DNA from: Bacteroidota bacterium
Lineage (GTDB): Bacteria; Bacteroidota; Bacteroidia; Chitinophagales; Chitinophagaceae
DNA length: 49,687 nt
NCBI GenBank assembly: GCA_023411775.1
Contig: JAEYOL010000239.1
Span: 1-49,687, forward strand
Reading direction: 5' to 3'
Shown: positions 24,301-32,108 of the stretch, piece by piece
Layout of the letters: each line of letters starts with the position of its first letter
Position numbering within the stretch: position 1 is the stretch's first letter
The notes under the pieces: model-generated
Database searches by the model: none
What the model was told of the DNA's origin: nothing
Seen by the model: the letters and a program-made list of their open reading frames with translations, nothing else
Program-made: the position numbers and the translations under genes

Positions 24301-27300
24301 CTGGGCTGATGGGTCAACCCCGATCGAGCCTGGTGAAAAAACTACAGTAAAGCTGGGTACTTCGACTGACAAGCTTTTTGTGGTACAAACGCTGGATAAA
24401 AATTTACAAAACGTAAACCGGCCGCTGGGAGATGAAAAGAGTAATGATCTCAGCTACAATTTTCTGAAGCTGGATAATGAAAAACGTGTATTTGATTTTA
24501 CAGCTACAGAAGCTGACCGGGGTGGTTATGGGGTGAATTGGGTATTTATCAAACACAACCGTGTGCACCAGCATAGTGAGACCATCAGAGTGCCCTGGAC
24601 AAATAAGGAATTAAATATCGAATATGTCACTTACCGGGATAAGACTTTACCCGGATCTGAAGAGAAATGGACATTGAAAATTAATGGTTATAAAAATGAA
24701 ATGATCGCCGCGGAAATGCTGGCGGGAATGTATGACGCGTCTCTCGACCAGTTTTTTCCTCATCAATGGCACAAGCCGGGTATCTGGCCTGTATTTATTA
24801 ATCACCTGTTATGGAGCGGAAGACTGAATTTTGAGAAGCTCAACCTGACGATCAAATACCATCCCTACCCGGATGTAAAAAATCTGAACAAAGAATATGA
24901 CCACCTCATTTTTTCAAATTATGGACGTCATATGGCGATGAATCAGTTCAGTAGAAGACTGGCCGGTCGCGCTCCTGGAATCGAGATGGAAATGAAGGCT
25001 GCTGCACCTGCCCCTGCTATGGAACAAGCCGATTCATCAGTTAGCTATTATGCAGACGAAGATGGTGCGGCGGATAAATTGGATGAATCGAGGGATCAAC
25101 AACCTGGGCAGGGAACCGATGTACAAATCCGTAAGAACTTCGATGAAACGGCATTCTTCTTCCCTGAATTAAAAACTGACAGCAGCGGTGCCATTGAATT
25201 TTCATTCACCCTGCCCGATGCTCTGACAAAATGGAAATTCCAGGCGTTGGCCCATACTAAAAATGGGGCATTGGGTTATAGCACCAAAGAGATCATTACA
25301 CAAAAGCAGCTGATGGTTCAACCCAACCCGCCACGCTTTCTGCGTGAGGGTGATAAGATGGAATTCAGTACCAAGATTGTAAACCTGACCGACAAAGAAC
25401 TGACGGGTCAGATCGGGTTTCAACTACTGGACGCGACTACCAACCAACCCGTGGACGGGTGGTTCAATAACATGATGCCTGACCAATACTTCACCGTTGC
25501 GGCAGGACAAAGTGAACTGGCAAAATTCCCAATCGCTGTTCCTTTTCAATTCAACAAGGCATTGGTATGGCGGGTTATTGCAAAAGCAGAATCATTCAGC
25601 GATGGTGAAGAAAACGCGATGCCCGTGCTGACCAATCGCATGCTGGTAACAGAAACACTTAACATACCCATGCGGGGTACAGGTACCAAGAACTTTAGTT
25701 TCGATAAATTAAAAAACACAAAAAGCGAATCATTACAGCACCACGCACTTACCGTAGAATATACATCCAACCCTGCCTGGTTTGCCATACAAGCCCTTCC
25801 CTACCTGATGGAATATCCCTATGATTGCGCTGAGCAGACCTGGAACCGCTATTATGCCAATTCGATCGCAAGTTTTATAGCTAATAGCTCGCCTCGTATC
25901 AAAAAAGTATTCGAGCAATGGAAGACATCAGACACCGCGGCGCTTTTAAGCAACCTGCAAAAGAATGAGGAATTGAAATCTGTTCTGCTGGAAGAAACAC
26001 CCTGGGTGCTACAGGCGAAAAGTGAATCGGAACAAAAAAGAAATATCGCGTTGTTGTTTGACATGGTACGCATGAGCCAGGAGCTGAATGGCTCTTACGA
26101 AAAGCTGAAACAAATGCAAAGCAGCAATGGCGGTTTTGTATGGTTCAAAGGCGGCCCGGATGATCGTTATATGACGCAGTATATTGTAACAGGAATCGGT
26201 CATCTGAAAAAACTGGGTGCTTTTGCCGATGGGCAAAAATCAAAACTCGATGAAATACTGGCGCAGGCAATACCTTATCTCGACAGAAAAATAAAAGAGG
26301 ATCATGACAGGCTGGTCAAGGACAAAACAGACCTGACAAAATATACACCAGGATACAGTGAGGTTCAGTATCTCTATATGCGTAGCTTCTTCCCGGAACT
26401 GGCTATCCCGGCTGCCTCAAAGAAAGCTTATGACTATTTCCGTCAAAGGTCACAGCTGACCTGGACCAAGCAGAATAAATACATGCAGGGTATGTTGGTC
26501 CTGGCGCTTGGACGTACCGGCGATTCCAAAACTCCAACAGCAATCCTGAAGTCCTTAAAAGAAACGGCTATAACTCATGCTGAACTTGGAATGTATTGGA
26601 AAGATGCCCGCCGGGGATGGTTCTGGTATGAAGCGCCGATCGAGCGGCAGGCGTTGCTTATCGAGGCTTTCCAGGAAATTGGTAAAGACATAAAGACTGC
26701 CGATGAGTTGCGAACCTGGCTATTAAAAAACAAACAAACCAACCGCTGGGAATCGACCAAGGCAACAGCGGAAGCCTGCTATGCACTGTTGTTGCAGGGG
26801 ACAAACTGGCTGCAAAATGAACCCGTTGTCGACATCAAACTTGGTGCGACCACGCTCAATTTGGCAGACAACAAACAGGAAGCCGGAACCGGTTATTTCA
26901 AAACGACGTTTGATGGAAAGGATGTAAAACCTTCGATGGGTAATATTTCGGTCACCGTAAGTTCGCCTGGGAATAATGGATCAACTACCCAACCATCCTG
27001 GGGAGGGGTCTATTGGCAGTATTTTGAAGATCTCGATAAAATCACCACAGCGGCAACCCCGCTTAGCCTGGACAAAAAATTATTCGTTGAGAAAAATACC
27101 GACCGTGGACCAGTACTGACACCAGTCAATGAGGGCGATATATTAAAAGTGGGTGACAAAATAAAAGTGCGGGTCGAACTACGCGTCGACCGCGACATGG
27201 AATACGTACATATGAAAGATATGCGGGCTTCTGCGCTGGAGCCTGTGAATGTACTGAGCAGTTACAAATGGCAGGGCGGACTTGGTTATTATGAAACAAC

Positions 27301-27478
27301 CAAAGACGCCAGCACAAATTTCTTTTTCAATTATCTACGAAAGGGCACATATGTATTCGAATACCCGTTGTTTGTTACCCATGCCGGTGATTTCAGCAAC
27401 GGTATTACCAGTATTCAGTGCATGTATGCACCCGAATTTAGTGCGCATAGTGAGGGAGTAAGGATAACTATTGAATAG
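21362..27478 (+). CDS. Alpha-2-macroglobulin family protein (large secreted protease trap)
   Basis: A 2038-residue protein with signal peptide (MKLLKTIVIFAALFSLFTMN, cut near DSQ). After an alpha-helical N-terminal part come macroglobulin domains: FLFTDRSLYRPGQTVYFKG (MG2 type, about 600), bait-like linker rich in Ala/Pro/Glu near residues 1200-1265, the A2M domain (FFFPELKTDSSGAIEFSF, about 1263), and a thioester domain with YDCAEQTW, keeping the Cys (C1489) and Gln (Q1492) that form the internal thioester in CxEQ. Then come TED helices with NGGFVWFKGGPDDRYMT and a C-terminal receptor-like domain. Such proteins trap attacking proteases in the periplasm. In many bacteria the partner is a penicillin-binding protein 1C gene; none is adjacent here. 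Confidence 0.92.
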   Translation: MKLLKTIVIFAALFSLFTMNADSQPIKTYDAAWKRVEDFVKKNLPKSASAEAKKIYELAKKEKQDAQVIKSLVYLSFLQSENREDNQVASIAEFEKEIALGQEPVRSVLNSLLAEMYWNYYQQNRWELYNRTKTTSFKKDDIATWGADDFHQKVGALYLSSLQPEKTLQETRLEPFDAIIVKGNTRHLRPTLFDLLAYRALSYFENDERDISKPAYAFEIDQASAFGPAADFIHRKFPNSDSSSLQYQALLIYQKLISFHLIDPRPDALIDADLKRLEFVRRKSVHPDKDQLYYNSINHVAHQHNELPAAAQAWYLVAEYYNRQADEYKPYEDTTHRYTRLKAKEICEKILQQKDSSEGRINCYNLLQRIENETLQFNLEKVNIPGQPFRALVGYRNFNKLYLRILKPDESLKKQLEDQYNEKYWSAILAAQPMRSWTQSLPETGDLQLHNAEIKIDALPPGEYLLIAGTSEDFNNQNTIVGARVFYVSNISFINQGQDYFVLNRDDGQPLAKASVQIWETKYNYDVSKYLKQKTKLYTTDKNGYFKKEKQLNPDRRSYQQANFLLDITHGDERLFINDAISDYYYYRESPDEPKLTSSVFLFTDRSLYRPGQTVYFKGIVLNRVATEKKAWANDQYETTIILRDANYQDIDSIRVKTNEFGSFSGKFQLPQSGLNGDFSLYARKDNPNAHFRVEEYKRPKFYVDYEPLKGTYELNDTIHITGFAKAYAGNNIDGAQVKYRVVRQPRFIYPWRFWRGWFPPSEPMEITHGEITTGADGKFVIKFAAIPDLKLDKKLEPVFDYTVYADVTDINGETRSGEQRVSVGYTSLLLKADIPSTLPIDSLKNLSIRTENMNGEFEPSMVKLTITKLKEEKRLIRDRYWERPDQFIMTKEEYIKLFPYDEFDNETDPATWAKAETVMEKSDSTKDNAQFSIGNWRGTPGYYQIEISAKDKNGKEVKDIKYIELYDEKSKQLSTTRYLWADGSTPIEPGEKTTVKLGTSTDKLFVVQTLDKNLQNVNRPLGDEKSNDLSYNFLKLDNEKRVFDFTATEADRGGYGVNWVFIKHNRVHQHSETIRVPWTNKELNIEYVTYRDKTLPGSEEKWTLKINGYKNEMIAAEMLAGMYDASLDQFFPHQWHKPGIWPVFINHLLWSGRLNFEKLNLTIKYHPYPDVKNLNKEYDHLIFSNYGRHMAMNQFSRRLAGRAPGIEMEMKAAAPAPAMEQADSSVSYYADEDGAADKLDESRDQQPGQGTDVQIRKNFDETAFFFPELKTDSSGAIEFSFTLPDALTKWKFQALAHTKNGALGYSTKEIITQKQLMVQPNPPRFLREGDKMEFSTKIVNLTDKELTGQIGFQLLDATTNQPVDGWFNNMMPDQYFTVAAGQSELAKFPIAVPFQFNKALVWRVIAKAESFSDGEENAMPVLTNRMLVTETLNIPMRGTGTKNFSFDKLKNTKSESLQHHALTVEYTSNPAWFAIQALPYLMEYPYDCAEQTWNRYYANSIASFIANSSPRIKKVFEQWKTSDTAALLSNLQKNEELKSVLLEETPWVLQAKSESEQKRNIALLFDMVRMSQELNGSYEKLKQMQSSNGGFVWFKGGPDDRYMTQYIVTGIGHLKKLGAFADGQKSKLDEILAQAIPYLDRKIKEDHDRLVKDKTDLTKYTPGYSEVQYLYMRSFFPELAIPAASKKAYDYFRQRSQLTWTKQNKYMQGMLVLALGRTGDSKTPTAILKSLKETAITHAELGMYWKDARRGWFWYEAPIERQALLIEAFQEIGKDIKTADELRTWLLKNKQTNRWESTKATAEACYALLLQGTNWLQNEPVVDIKLGATTLNLADNKQEAGTGYFKTTFDGKDVKPSMGNISVTVSSPGNNGSTTQPSWGGVYWQYFEDLDKITTAATPLSLDKKLFVEKNTDRGPVLTPVNEGDILKVGDKIKVRVELRVDRDMEYVHMKDMRASALEPVNVLSSYKWQGGLGYYETTKDASTNFFFNYLRKGTYVFEYPLFVTHAGDFSNGITSIQCMYAPEFSAHSEGVRITIE

Positions 27479-27516
27479 TTTAAATTAAAAATTGCCTGTA
27501 GAACACTTAAAGGAAT

Positions 27517-28578
27517 ATGGAAACGAGGTATCTGATCATTGGCCAGGGCATTAGTGGCAGTTTTCTTTCTTATTATCTAAAAAAAGAAAAACAGGATTTT
27601 CTTGTAATTGACAATAATGATCCCAACGCACCGTCGAAACTGGCGGCAGGTATCATCAATCCGGTTACCGGTCGCAGGCTGGTGACGGTTTGGATGGTCG
27701 ACGAAGTGTTACCATTTGCCTGGAATGCCTACCAGGAAATCGGCCAGGAACTGGGTATAGAAGCGATCTCCCAGAAAAATATCATCGATTTTTTTCCCAA
27801 CCCGTTTATGCGGGAAAATTTCCTTCAAAAAATTGAAACGGGTGATCCATATGTTCATACCTATCCCGAGCAAAATCATTTCAATCAATTCTTCAATTAT
27901 GAATTTGGTTGTGGAGAGATCAGGCCGGCATATACCGCTCATCTTGAAACATTAATACCTGCCTGGAGGCAGCAACTAAAAGCAGATGGAAAATTGCTGG
28001 AAGAAGTATTTGATATCACGCAACTAAAGGTGGAGCCTCAACAAGTAACTTATAAAAATATCACGGCTGAAAAGATCTTCTTTTGCGACGGGCCTTACGG
28101 TTTCAATAATCCTTATTTCGGGCAACTTCCATTTGCTCCTAATAAAGGAGAAGCGCTGGTGGCGCATATTCCCGGCCTGCCCGCCCATCATATTTATAAA
28201 AAGGGATTGATGATGGTACCGATGATCCAGGAAGGTCTGTTTTGGATCGGCGCCAGTTATATCTGGGACTTCGATGATCCGGGCCCGACTGAATCCTTTC
28301 GCATCAATACCGAACAAGCATTGAGGCAATGGTTAAAAATTCCATTTACCATCACGGAACACCGGTCAGGGTTGCGACCTGCTACCCTCGAGCGACGCCC
28401 TTTTGTGGGTTTACATCCGCAATATTCTTCGGTGGGAATATTAAATGGCATGGGAACAAAAGGATGTTCGCTGGCGCCATTTTTTGGAAAGCAACTCACC
28501 GACCACCTGCTCTATGAAGAGCCGATAGCCAGGGATGCAGATATCAAAAGATTCACGAAGATACTCTCCCGTTCCTGA
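27517..28578 (+). CDS. FAD-dependent oxidoreductase (DAO family)
   Basis: A 353-residue flavoprotein with an N-terminal dinucleotide-binding motif YLIIGQGISGSFLSYYL and LVIDNN, and the DAO-family C-terminal region HRSGLRPATLERRPFVG and GILNGMGTKGCSLAPFFGK. AAGIINPVTGRR near residue 47 is like the oxidoreductase half of MnmC and glycine/D-amino-acid oxidases. The substrate is probably an amino acid or amine but is not determined. The start follows the alpha-2-macroglobulin stop by 38 bases. A weak terminator-like hairpin with six Ts lies just after the stop. Confidence 0.82.
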   Translation: METRYLIIGQGISGSFLSYYLKKEKQDFLVIDNNDPNAPSKLAAGIINPVTGRRLVTVWMVDEVLPFAWNAYQEIGQELGIEAISQKNIIDFFPNPFMRENFLQKIETGDPYVHTYPEQNHFNQFFNYEFGCGEIRPAYTAHLETLIPAWRQQLKADGKLLEEVFDITQLKVEPQQVTYKNITAEKIFFCDGPYGFNNPYFGQLPFAPNKGEALVAHIPGLPAHHIYKKGLMMVPMIQEGLFWIGASYIWDFDDPGPTESFRINTEQALRQWLKIPFTITEHRSGLRPATLERRPFVGLHPQYSSVGILNGMGTKGCSLAPFFGKQLTDHLLYEEPIARDADIKRFTKILSRS

Positions 28579-28586
28579 CTCGGGGA

Positions 28587-28622
28587 TGCTGGCTATGCAG
28601 GCAAAACAGCCATGCGTTTTTT
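28587..28622 (+). terminator. Possible intrinsic terminator after the FAD oxidoreductase
   Basis: GCTGGCT and AGCCATGC can pair imperfectly around a loop of 13 bases and are followed by TTTTTT (28617-28622). The stem has a bulge, so strength is uncertain. Confidence 0.35.
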
Positions 28623-28672
28623 CTTGTTGTAAGCTTTAATGAAGCGGCGGCAGCGATAGATAAGGTACAGGG

Positions 28673-29458
28673 TTAACATGGTTCGGGTTTAAGAAGTTTA
28701 GTTTTCGTTATAGGGTCCTGGTTCAACACATGCCTCAGGGCATCATACAGATCGGGCATATTCTGACGCAGACCTCTGGGATTTTCAAAAAAGGCCTCCA
28801 CACTCACCGCCCAGAATTCATGCATATTACTAAAAGCATAACTGCGCAGGTAGCTTCGCCTTTTCGCGATCACTTCGGCGAGTATAGGACCGGTGGTGGT
28901 TGAGAATTTCTCATAATTCAACCGGAAGTTCACGTCCATACCATATTGCGCGAAAAAGTTATTATAGAGTAGGGCATGCGCCATCTCATGAACGGCTACA
29001 TTGATATTATCATCCTGGTAGGCATAACCATAAAGGAAATGCTTCCACGAGAGGTAGATGCCGTCGGGCGCCACATGGCCAATAAACAACTCGTTGTCAT
29101 CCTCCATATGATAGGCATCTGCCAGTATATAGATATCCTTGAAATAGGAAAGCTGGTAATTTTTTAATCCAAATGTGACCTGCACCGCGGACGAACTAAC
29201 AAGAATTGCTGTCTCTTCGTTCTTTTCCAAACCGATAAAATGAAATTTCTTTTGCTTGCGAAACTGGTGCGCACGTTTAACAAATTTCCATTTGGAAGCT
29301 ACTGGGAGATCATTAAAATAATTGAAAACACTACCTATTACATAGGAGTACCGGTTGAAAATAGCGGCATCCATCTCCACCTCTTCTGATTGTGCAGCAG
29401 AGGCTGATTTACCCGTGCGGGTAAATAAACTATTTAGTCTATGGAGGAAAGATTGCAT
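28673..29458 (-). CDS. MtfA-type zinc-dependent peptidase
   Basis: A 261-residue protein of the MtfA/DgsA anti-repressor family. The zinc motif is VAVHEMAHALLY (H157, E158, H161), and a downstream HEFWAVSVEAFFENP stretch supplies the third ligand, as in MtfA. ILVSSSAVQVTFGL and the FIGHVAPDGIYLSWKHFL region also fit the family. E. coli MtfA binds the Mlc repressor and controls glucose PTS expression; Bacteroidota lack this PTS circuit in general, so here the role is probably proteolytic and unknown. It has no signal peptide. The neighbours are an FAD oxidoreductase (convergent) and aspS (divergent). Confidence 0.87.
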   Translation of the reverse strand: MQSFLHRLNSLFTRTGKSASAAQSEEVEMDAAIFNRYSYVIGSVFNYFNDLPVASKWKFVKRAHQFRKQKKFHFIGLEKNEETAILVSSSAVQVTFGLKNYQLSYFKDIYILADAYHMEDDNELFIGHVAPDGIYLSWKHFLYGYAYQDDNINVAVHEMAHALLYNNFFAQYGMDVNFRLNYEKFSTTTGPILAEVIAKRRSYLRSYAFSNMHEFWAVSVEAFFENPRGLRQNMPDLYDALRHVLNQDPITKTKLLKPEPC

Positions 29459-29683
29459 AGTGCACGGTTCGGTGATTAAATATACTCAACGAATGTTCAA
29501 GATGCAAACACTTACTGGTTAAATTCCGTTAGTAAAACTACGCACAATATTTGAATAGTTTAACAATCAAACAAATAAGCCTGTGATCTTAAACTGTCTA
29601 TTTTCAAAAAATAAAACCTGGCTATGTTATTTCTACCATCGCAAGTTTTCCTGCCTGCATCATCCCGGTATACTTTAGAGAAA

Positions 29684-29697
29684 ATTATGCGCATAAT
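29684..29697. promoter_or_regulatory. Perfect 14-bp palindrome upstream of aspS
   Basis: ATTATGCGCATAAT is a perfect palindrome, 39 bases upstream of the candidate -33 box of aspS. It is of the size of a dimeric regulator site, but no regulator is known for it. Confidence 0.35.
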
Positions 29698-29735
29698 AGC
29701 TGCCTGACCCTGAGAATTTTCCTAGCGCAGGCCAA

Positions 29736-29767
29736 ATTGGCTGGTAGTGACCGCCTCGTTATCTTTG
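29736..29767 (+). promoter_or_regulatory. Candidate promoter of aspS
   Basis: ATTGG around 29736-29740 (TTG at 29737-29739) is followed after 20 bases by TATCTTTG (29760-29767), an exact match to TAnnTTTG. The leader to the ATG at 29794 is about 20 bases. Confidence 0.6.
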
Positions 29768-29793
29768 CGCCTCAGAAAATTGAACGATACGTT

Positions 29794-31623
29794 ATGTACA
29801 GAACGCATACCTGTGGAGAGCTCAGGATCAACGATAAACAGAAAGAAGTTACCCTGGCCGGCTGGGTGCAGACCGTCAGGAAATTTGGCGCGATCACTTT
29901 TATCGATCTCCGTGACCGCTATGGCATTACACAGTTACTTTTTGGCGAGCAGTTGAATAAAGACCTGGATGAAAATCCGCCAGGCCGCGAATTTGTATTG
30001 CAGGTTACCGGGGTGGTACATGAAAGGAGCAACAAGAATCCAAATATTCCAACCGGGGAGATTGAAATTATTGTCTCATCCTTTAAGATATTGAATAAGT
30101 CGGCAGTACCTCCTTTTACCATCGAAGATAAAACAGATGGTGGTGATGACCTCCGCATGAAATATCGGTATCTCGACCTTAGAAGAAATACCGTTAAGAA
30201 AAACCTTGAATTGCGATACGCTGTCAATAGGGCTACCAGGGACTATTTGCACAACCAGGGCTTTATGGATATCGAAACCCCTTTCCTTATCAAATCGACA
30301 CCTGAAGGCGCACGCGATTTTGTGGTACCCTCCCGCATGAACGCGGGACAATTTTATGCCCTGCCACAATCCCCGCAGACATTCAAGCAATTGCTGATGA
30401 TCAGCGGTTATGATCGATACTACCAAATTGTAAAATGTTTTAGGGATGAAGACCTGCGTGCTGACCGACAACCCGAGTTTACACAGATCGACTGTGAAAT
30501 GGCATTTGTGGAACAGGAAGACATTTTGCAGATGTTTGAAGGTCTCGTAAAATATATCTTCAAAGAAGTAAAAGGGATTGATTACAGTGAAACCGTGCTA
30601 AGGATGAGCTGGGACGACGCGATGTGGCGGTTTGGCAATGATAAACCCGATATCCGCTTCGGCATGGAATTGCTCAACCTAAAAAAACCGTCTACCGTTT
30701 ACCAGGGAAAAACTGACCAACGAAACCTTATCGCTGACGCGGGTTTCAAAGTTTTTGATGAGGCCGAAACGGTTATCGCGATGGCGGTACCTGGTTGCAG
30801 TGAATATAGCCGAAAACAAACCGATGAGCTGACAGAATGGGTAAAGAGACCACAAATTGGCATGAAAGGTCTTGCTTTTATAAAATGCAATACCGATGGC
30901 AGTTATAAAAGCAGTATGGATAAATTTTTCAACGAAGAAAAATTAAAGGCCATTGCTGATTCCGCCGCTGCCAGACCCGGCGACCTGGTTTTAATTCTTG
31001 CGGGCACCGAGGAAAGAACGAGAAAAGCCATGAGTGAACTGCGGCTCGAAATGGGACGTAGGCTTGGACTTAGAAAAGAAGATGAATTCAAACTTCTTTG
31101 GGTGCTGGATTTTCCTCTCTTTGAATACGATGAAGAAGGTAACCGATGGGTCGCTCGTCACCACCCGTTTACATCGCCGAAACCCGAGCAGATCCAAACG
31201 ATGATCAATAACGATCCACAAATAAAAAATGCTGCTGAATACCTGTCACATCCATATGCCAATATCAAAGCAAATGCCTACGACATGGTTTTAAATGGCA
31301 ATGAGATCGGCGGAGGATCGATACGGATCTTCCAAAAGGAATTGCAGGAAAAAATGTTTGCCGCCCTGGGTATGGATAAAGAGGAACAGCAACATAAGTT
31401 CGGCTTCCTGTTGGGCGCCTTCGAATACGGTGCGCCGCCACATGGTGGTATCGCATTTGGATTCGATCGTCTTTGTGCCATTTTAGGAGGCAGTGAAAGC
31501 ATTCGTGATTTTATTGCATTCCCCAAAAACAATAGCGGCCGGGACGTGATGCTCGATGCGCCGGCCACTATTGATGAAAAACAACTGGAAGAACTACAAA
31601 TAAAACTAGACCTGGAATCCTGA
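29794..31623 (+). CDS. aspS: Aspartyl-tRNA synthetase
   Basis: The 609-residue class II synthetase that charges tRNA-Asp. It begins MYRTHTCGELR with the OB-fold anticodon-binding domain (EVTLAGWVQTVRKFGAITFIDLRDRYG). The catalytic core has motif 2 (YYQIVKCFRDEDLRADRQPEFTQID), the GAD insert of bacterial type (about residues 300-430) and motif 3 (GIAFGFDRLCAILGG). The ATG at 29794 is preferred over an upstream TTG frame because the promoter overlaps that part. The stop codon overlaps the start of the next gene by one base (TGATG). Confidence 0.97.
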   Translation: MYRTHTCGELRINDKQKEVTLAGWVQTVRKFGAITFIDLRDRYGITQLLFGEQLNKDLDENPPGREFVLQVTGVVHERSNKNPNIPTGEIEIIVSSFKILNKSAVPPFTIEDKTDGGDDLRMKYRYLDLRRNTVKKNLELRYAVNRATRDYLHNQGFMDIETPFLIKSTPEGARDFVVPSRMNAGQFYALPQSPQTFKQLLMISGYDRYYQIVKCFRDEDLRADRQPEFTQIDCEMAFVEQEDILQMFEGLVKYIFKEVKGIDYSETVLRMSWDDAMWRFGNDKPDIRFGMELLNLKKPSTVYQGKTDQRNLIADAGFKVFDEAETVIAMAVPGCSEYSRKQTDELTEWVKRPQIGMKGLAFIKCNTDGSYKSSMDKFFNEEKLKAIADSAAARPGDLVLILAGTEERTRKAMSELRLEMGRRLGLRKEDEFKLLWVLDFPLFEYDEEGNRWVARHHPFTSPKPEQIQTMINNDPQIKNAAEYLSHPYANIKANAYDMVLNGNEIGGGSIRIFQKELQEKMFAALGMDKEEQQHKFGFLLGAFEYGAPPHGGIAFGFDRLCAILGGSESIRDFIAFPKNNSGRDVMLDAPATIDEKQLEELQIKLDLES

Positions 31624-32108
31624 TGCCGGCACGCTGGAAATTATTTAGAGCCATCTGTATCATCCAGATGATCGGGGCAGCATTCAACGAACTGGATGTG
31701 CTGTTTAGTTTTTTCAAATACGCCAGGTGGGGTGGTTTGATAAGCCTTGTCGTTTTCCTGGCAATCCTGCTTCTGACAATCATGGGCATAAACCTGCTCA
31801 ACAATAATTACCCCGATGAGCCAATAGAAGGCAAACAGAAAAAGTATTTTAACCGGCTGTTCCTGGTCAACTTCCTGTTTATTGCCTTCCTGTTTGGATT
31901 TGTGTTTGCTGAATTCCGCTCACTTTCACAACTCGCCAGCCTTAGCAGTAAACAGGTATTTGAACTTCCCTTCAGCATTTTCCTGATGCTGATCACCTAT
32001 ACCGTGATGCTTTTACTTCAACTTGCGATCCTTTATGGGTTGTATAAACTTAGACTGGAGTTACATGATAATTTCCTTAAACGGAAATTTGAATTTGAGA
32101 ATGCTTAG
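31623..32108 (+). CDS. Four-span membrane protein, unknown function
   Basis: A 161-residue protein with four hydrophobic segments at about 36-53, 79-98, 114-131 (FSIFLMLITYTVMLLL) and an N-terminal partial one (ICIIQMIGAAFNELDVLF). No known family recognised. Its ATG overlaps the aspS TGA by one base, so it is translated with aspS, although a link of function is not evident. It converges on the protease gene with overlapping stop codons (32105-32108). Confidence 0.7.
   Translation: MPARWKLFRAICIIQMIGAAFNELDVLFSFFKYARWGGLISLVVFLAILLLTIMGINLLNNNYPDEPIEGKQKKYFNRLFLVNFLFIAFLFGFVFAEFRSLSQLASLSSKQVFELPFSIFLMLITYTVMLLLQLAILYGLYKLRLELHDNFLKRKFEFENA

Larger units (their letters stand above)
29459..29793. 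other. Divergent promoter region between mtfA-like gene and aspS
   Basis: 335 bases without a gene. It contains the aspS promoter boxes (29736-29767) and a perfect 14-bp palindrome at 29684-29697. The rest is A/T-rich, with no other structure recognised. Confidence 0.7.
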
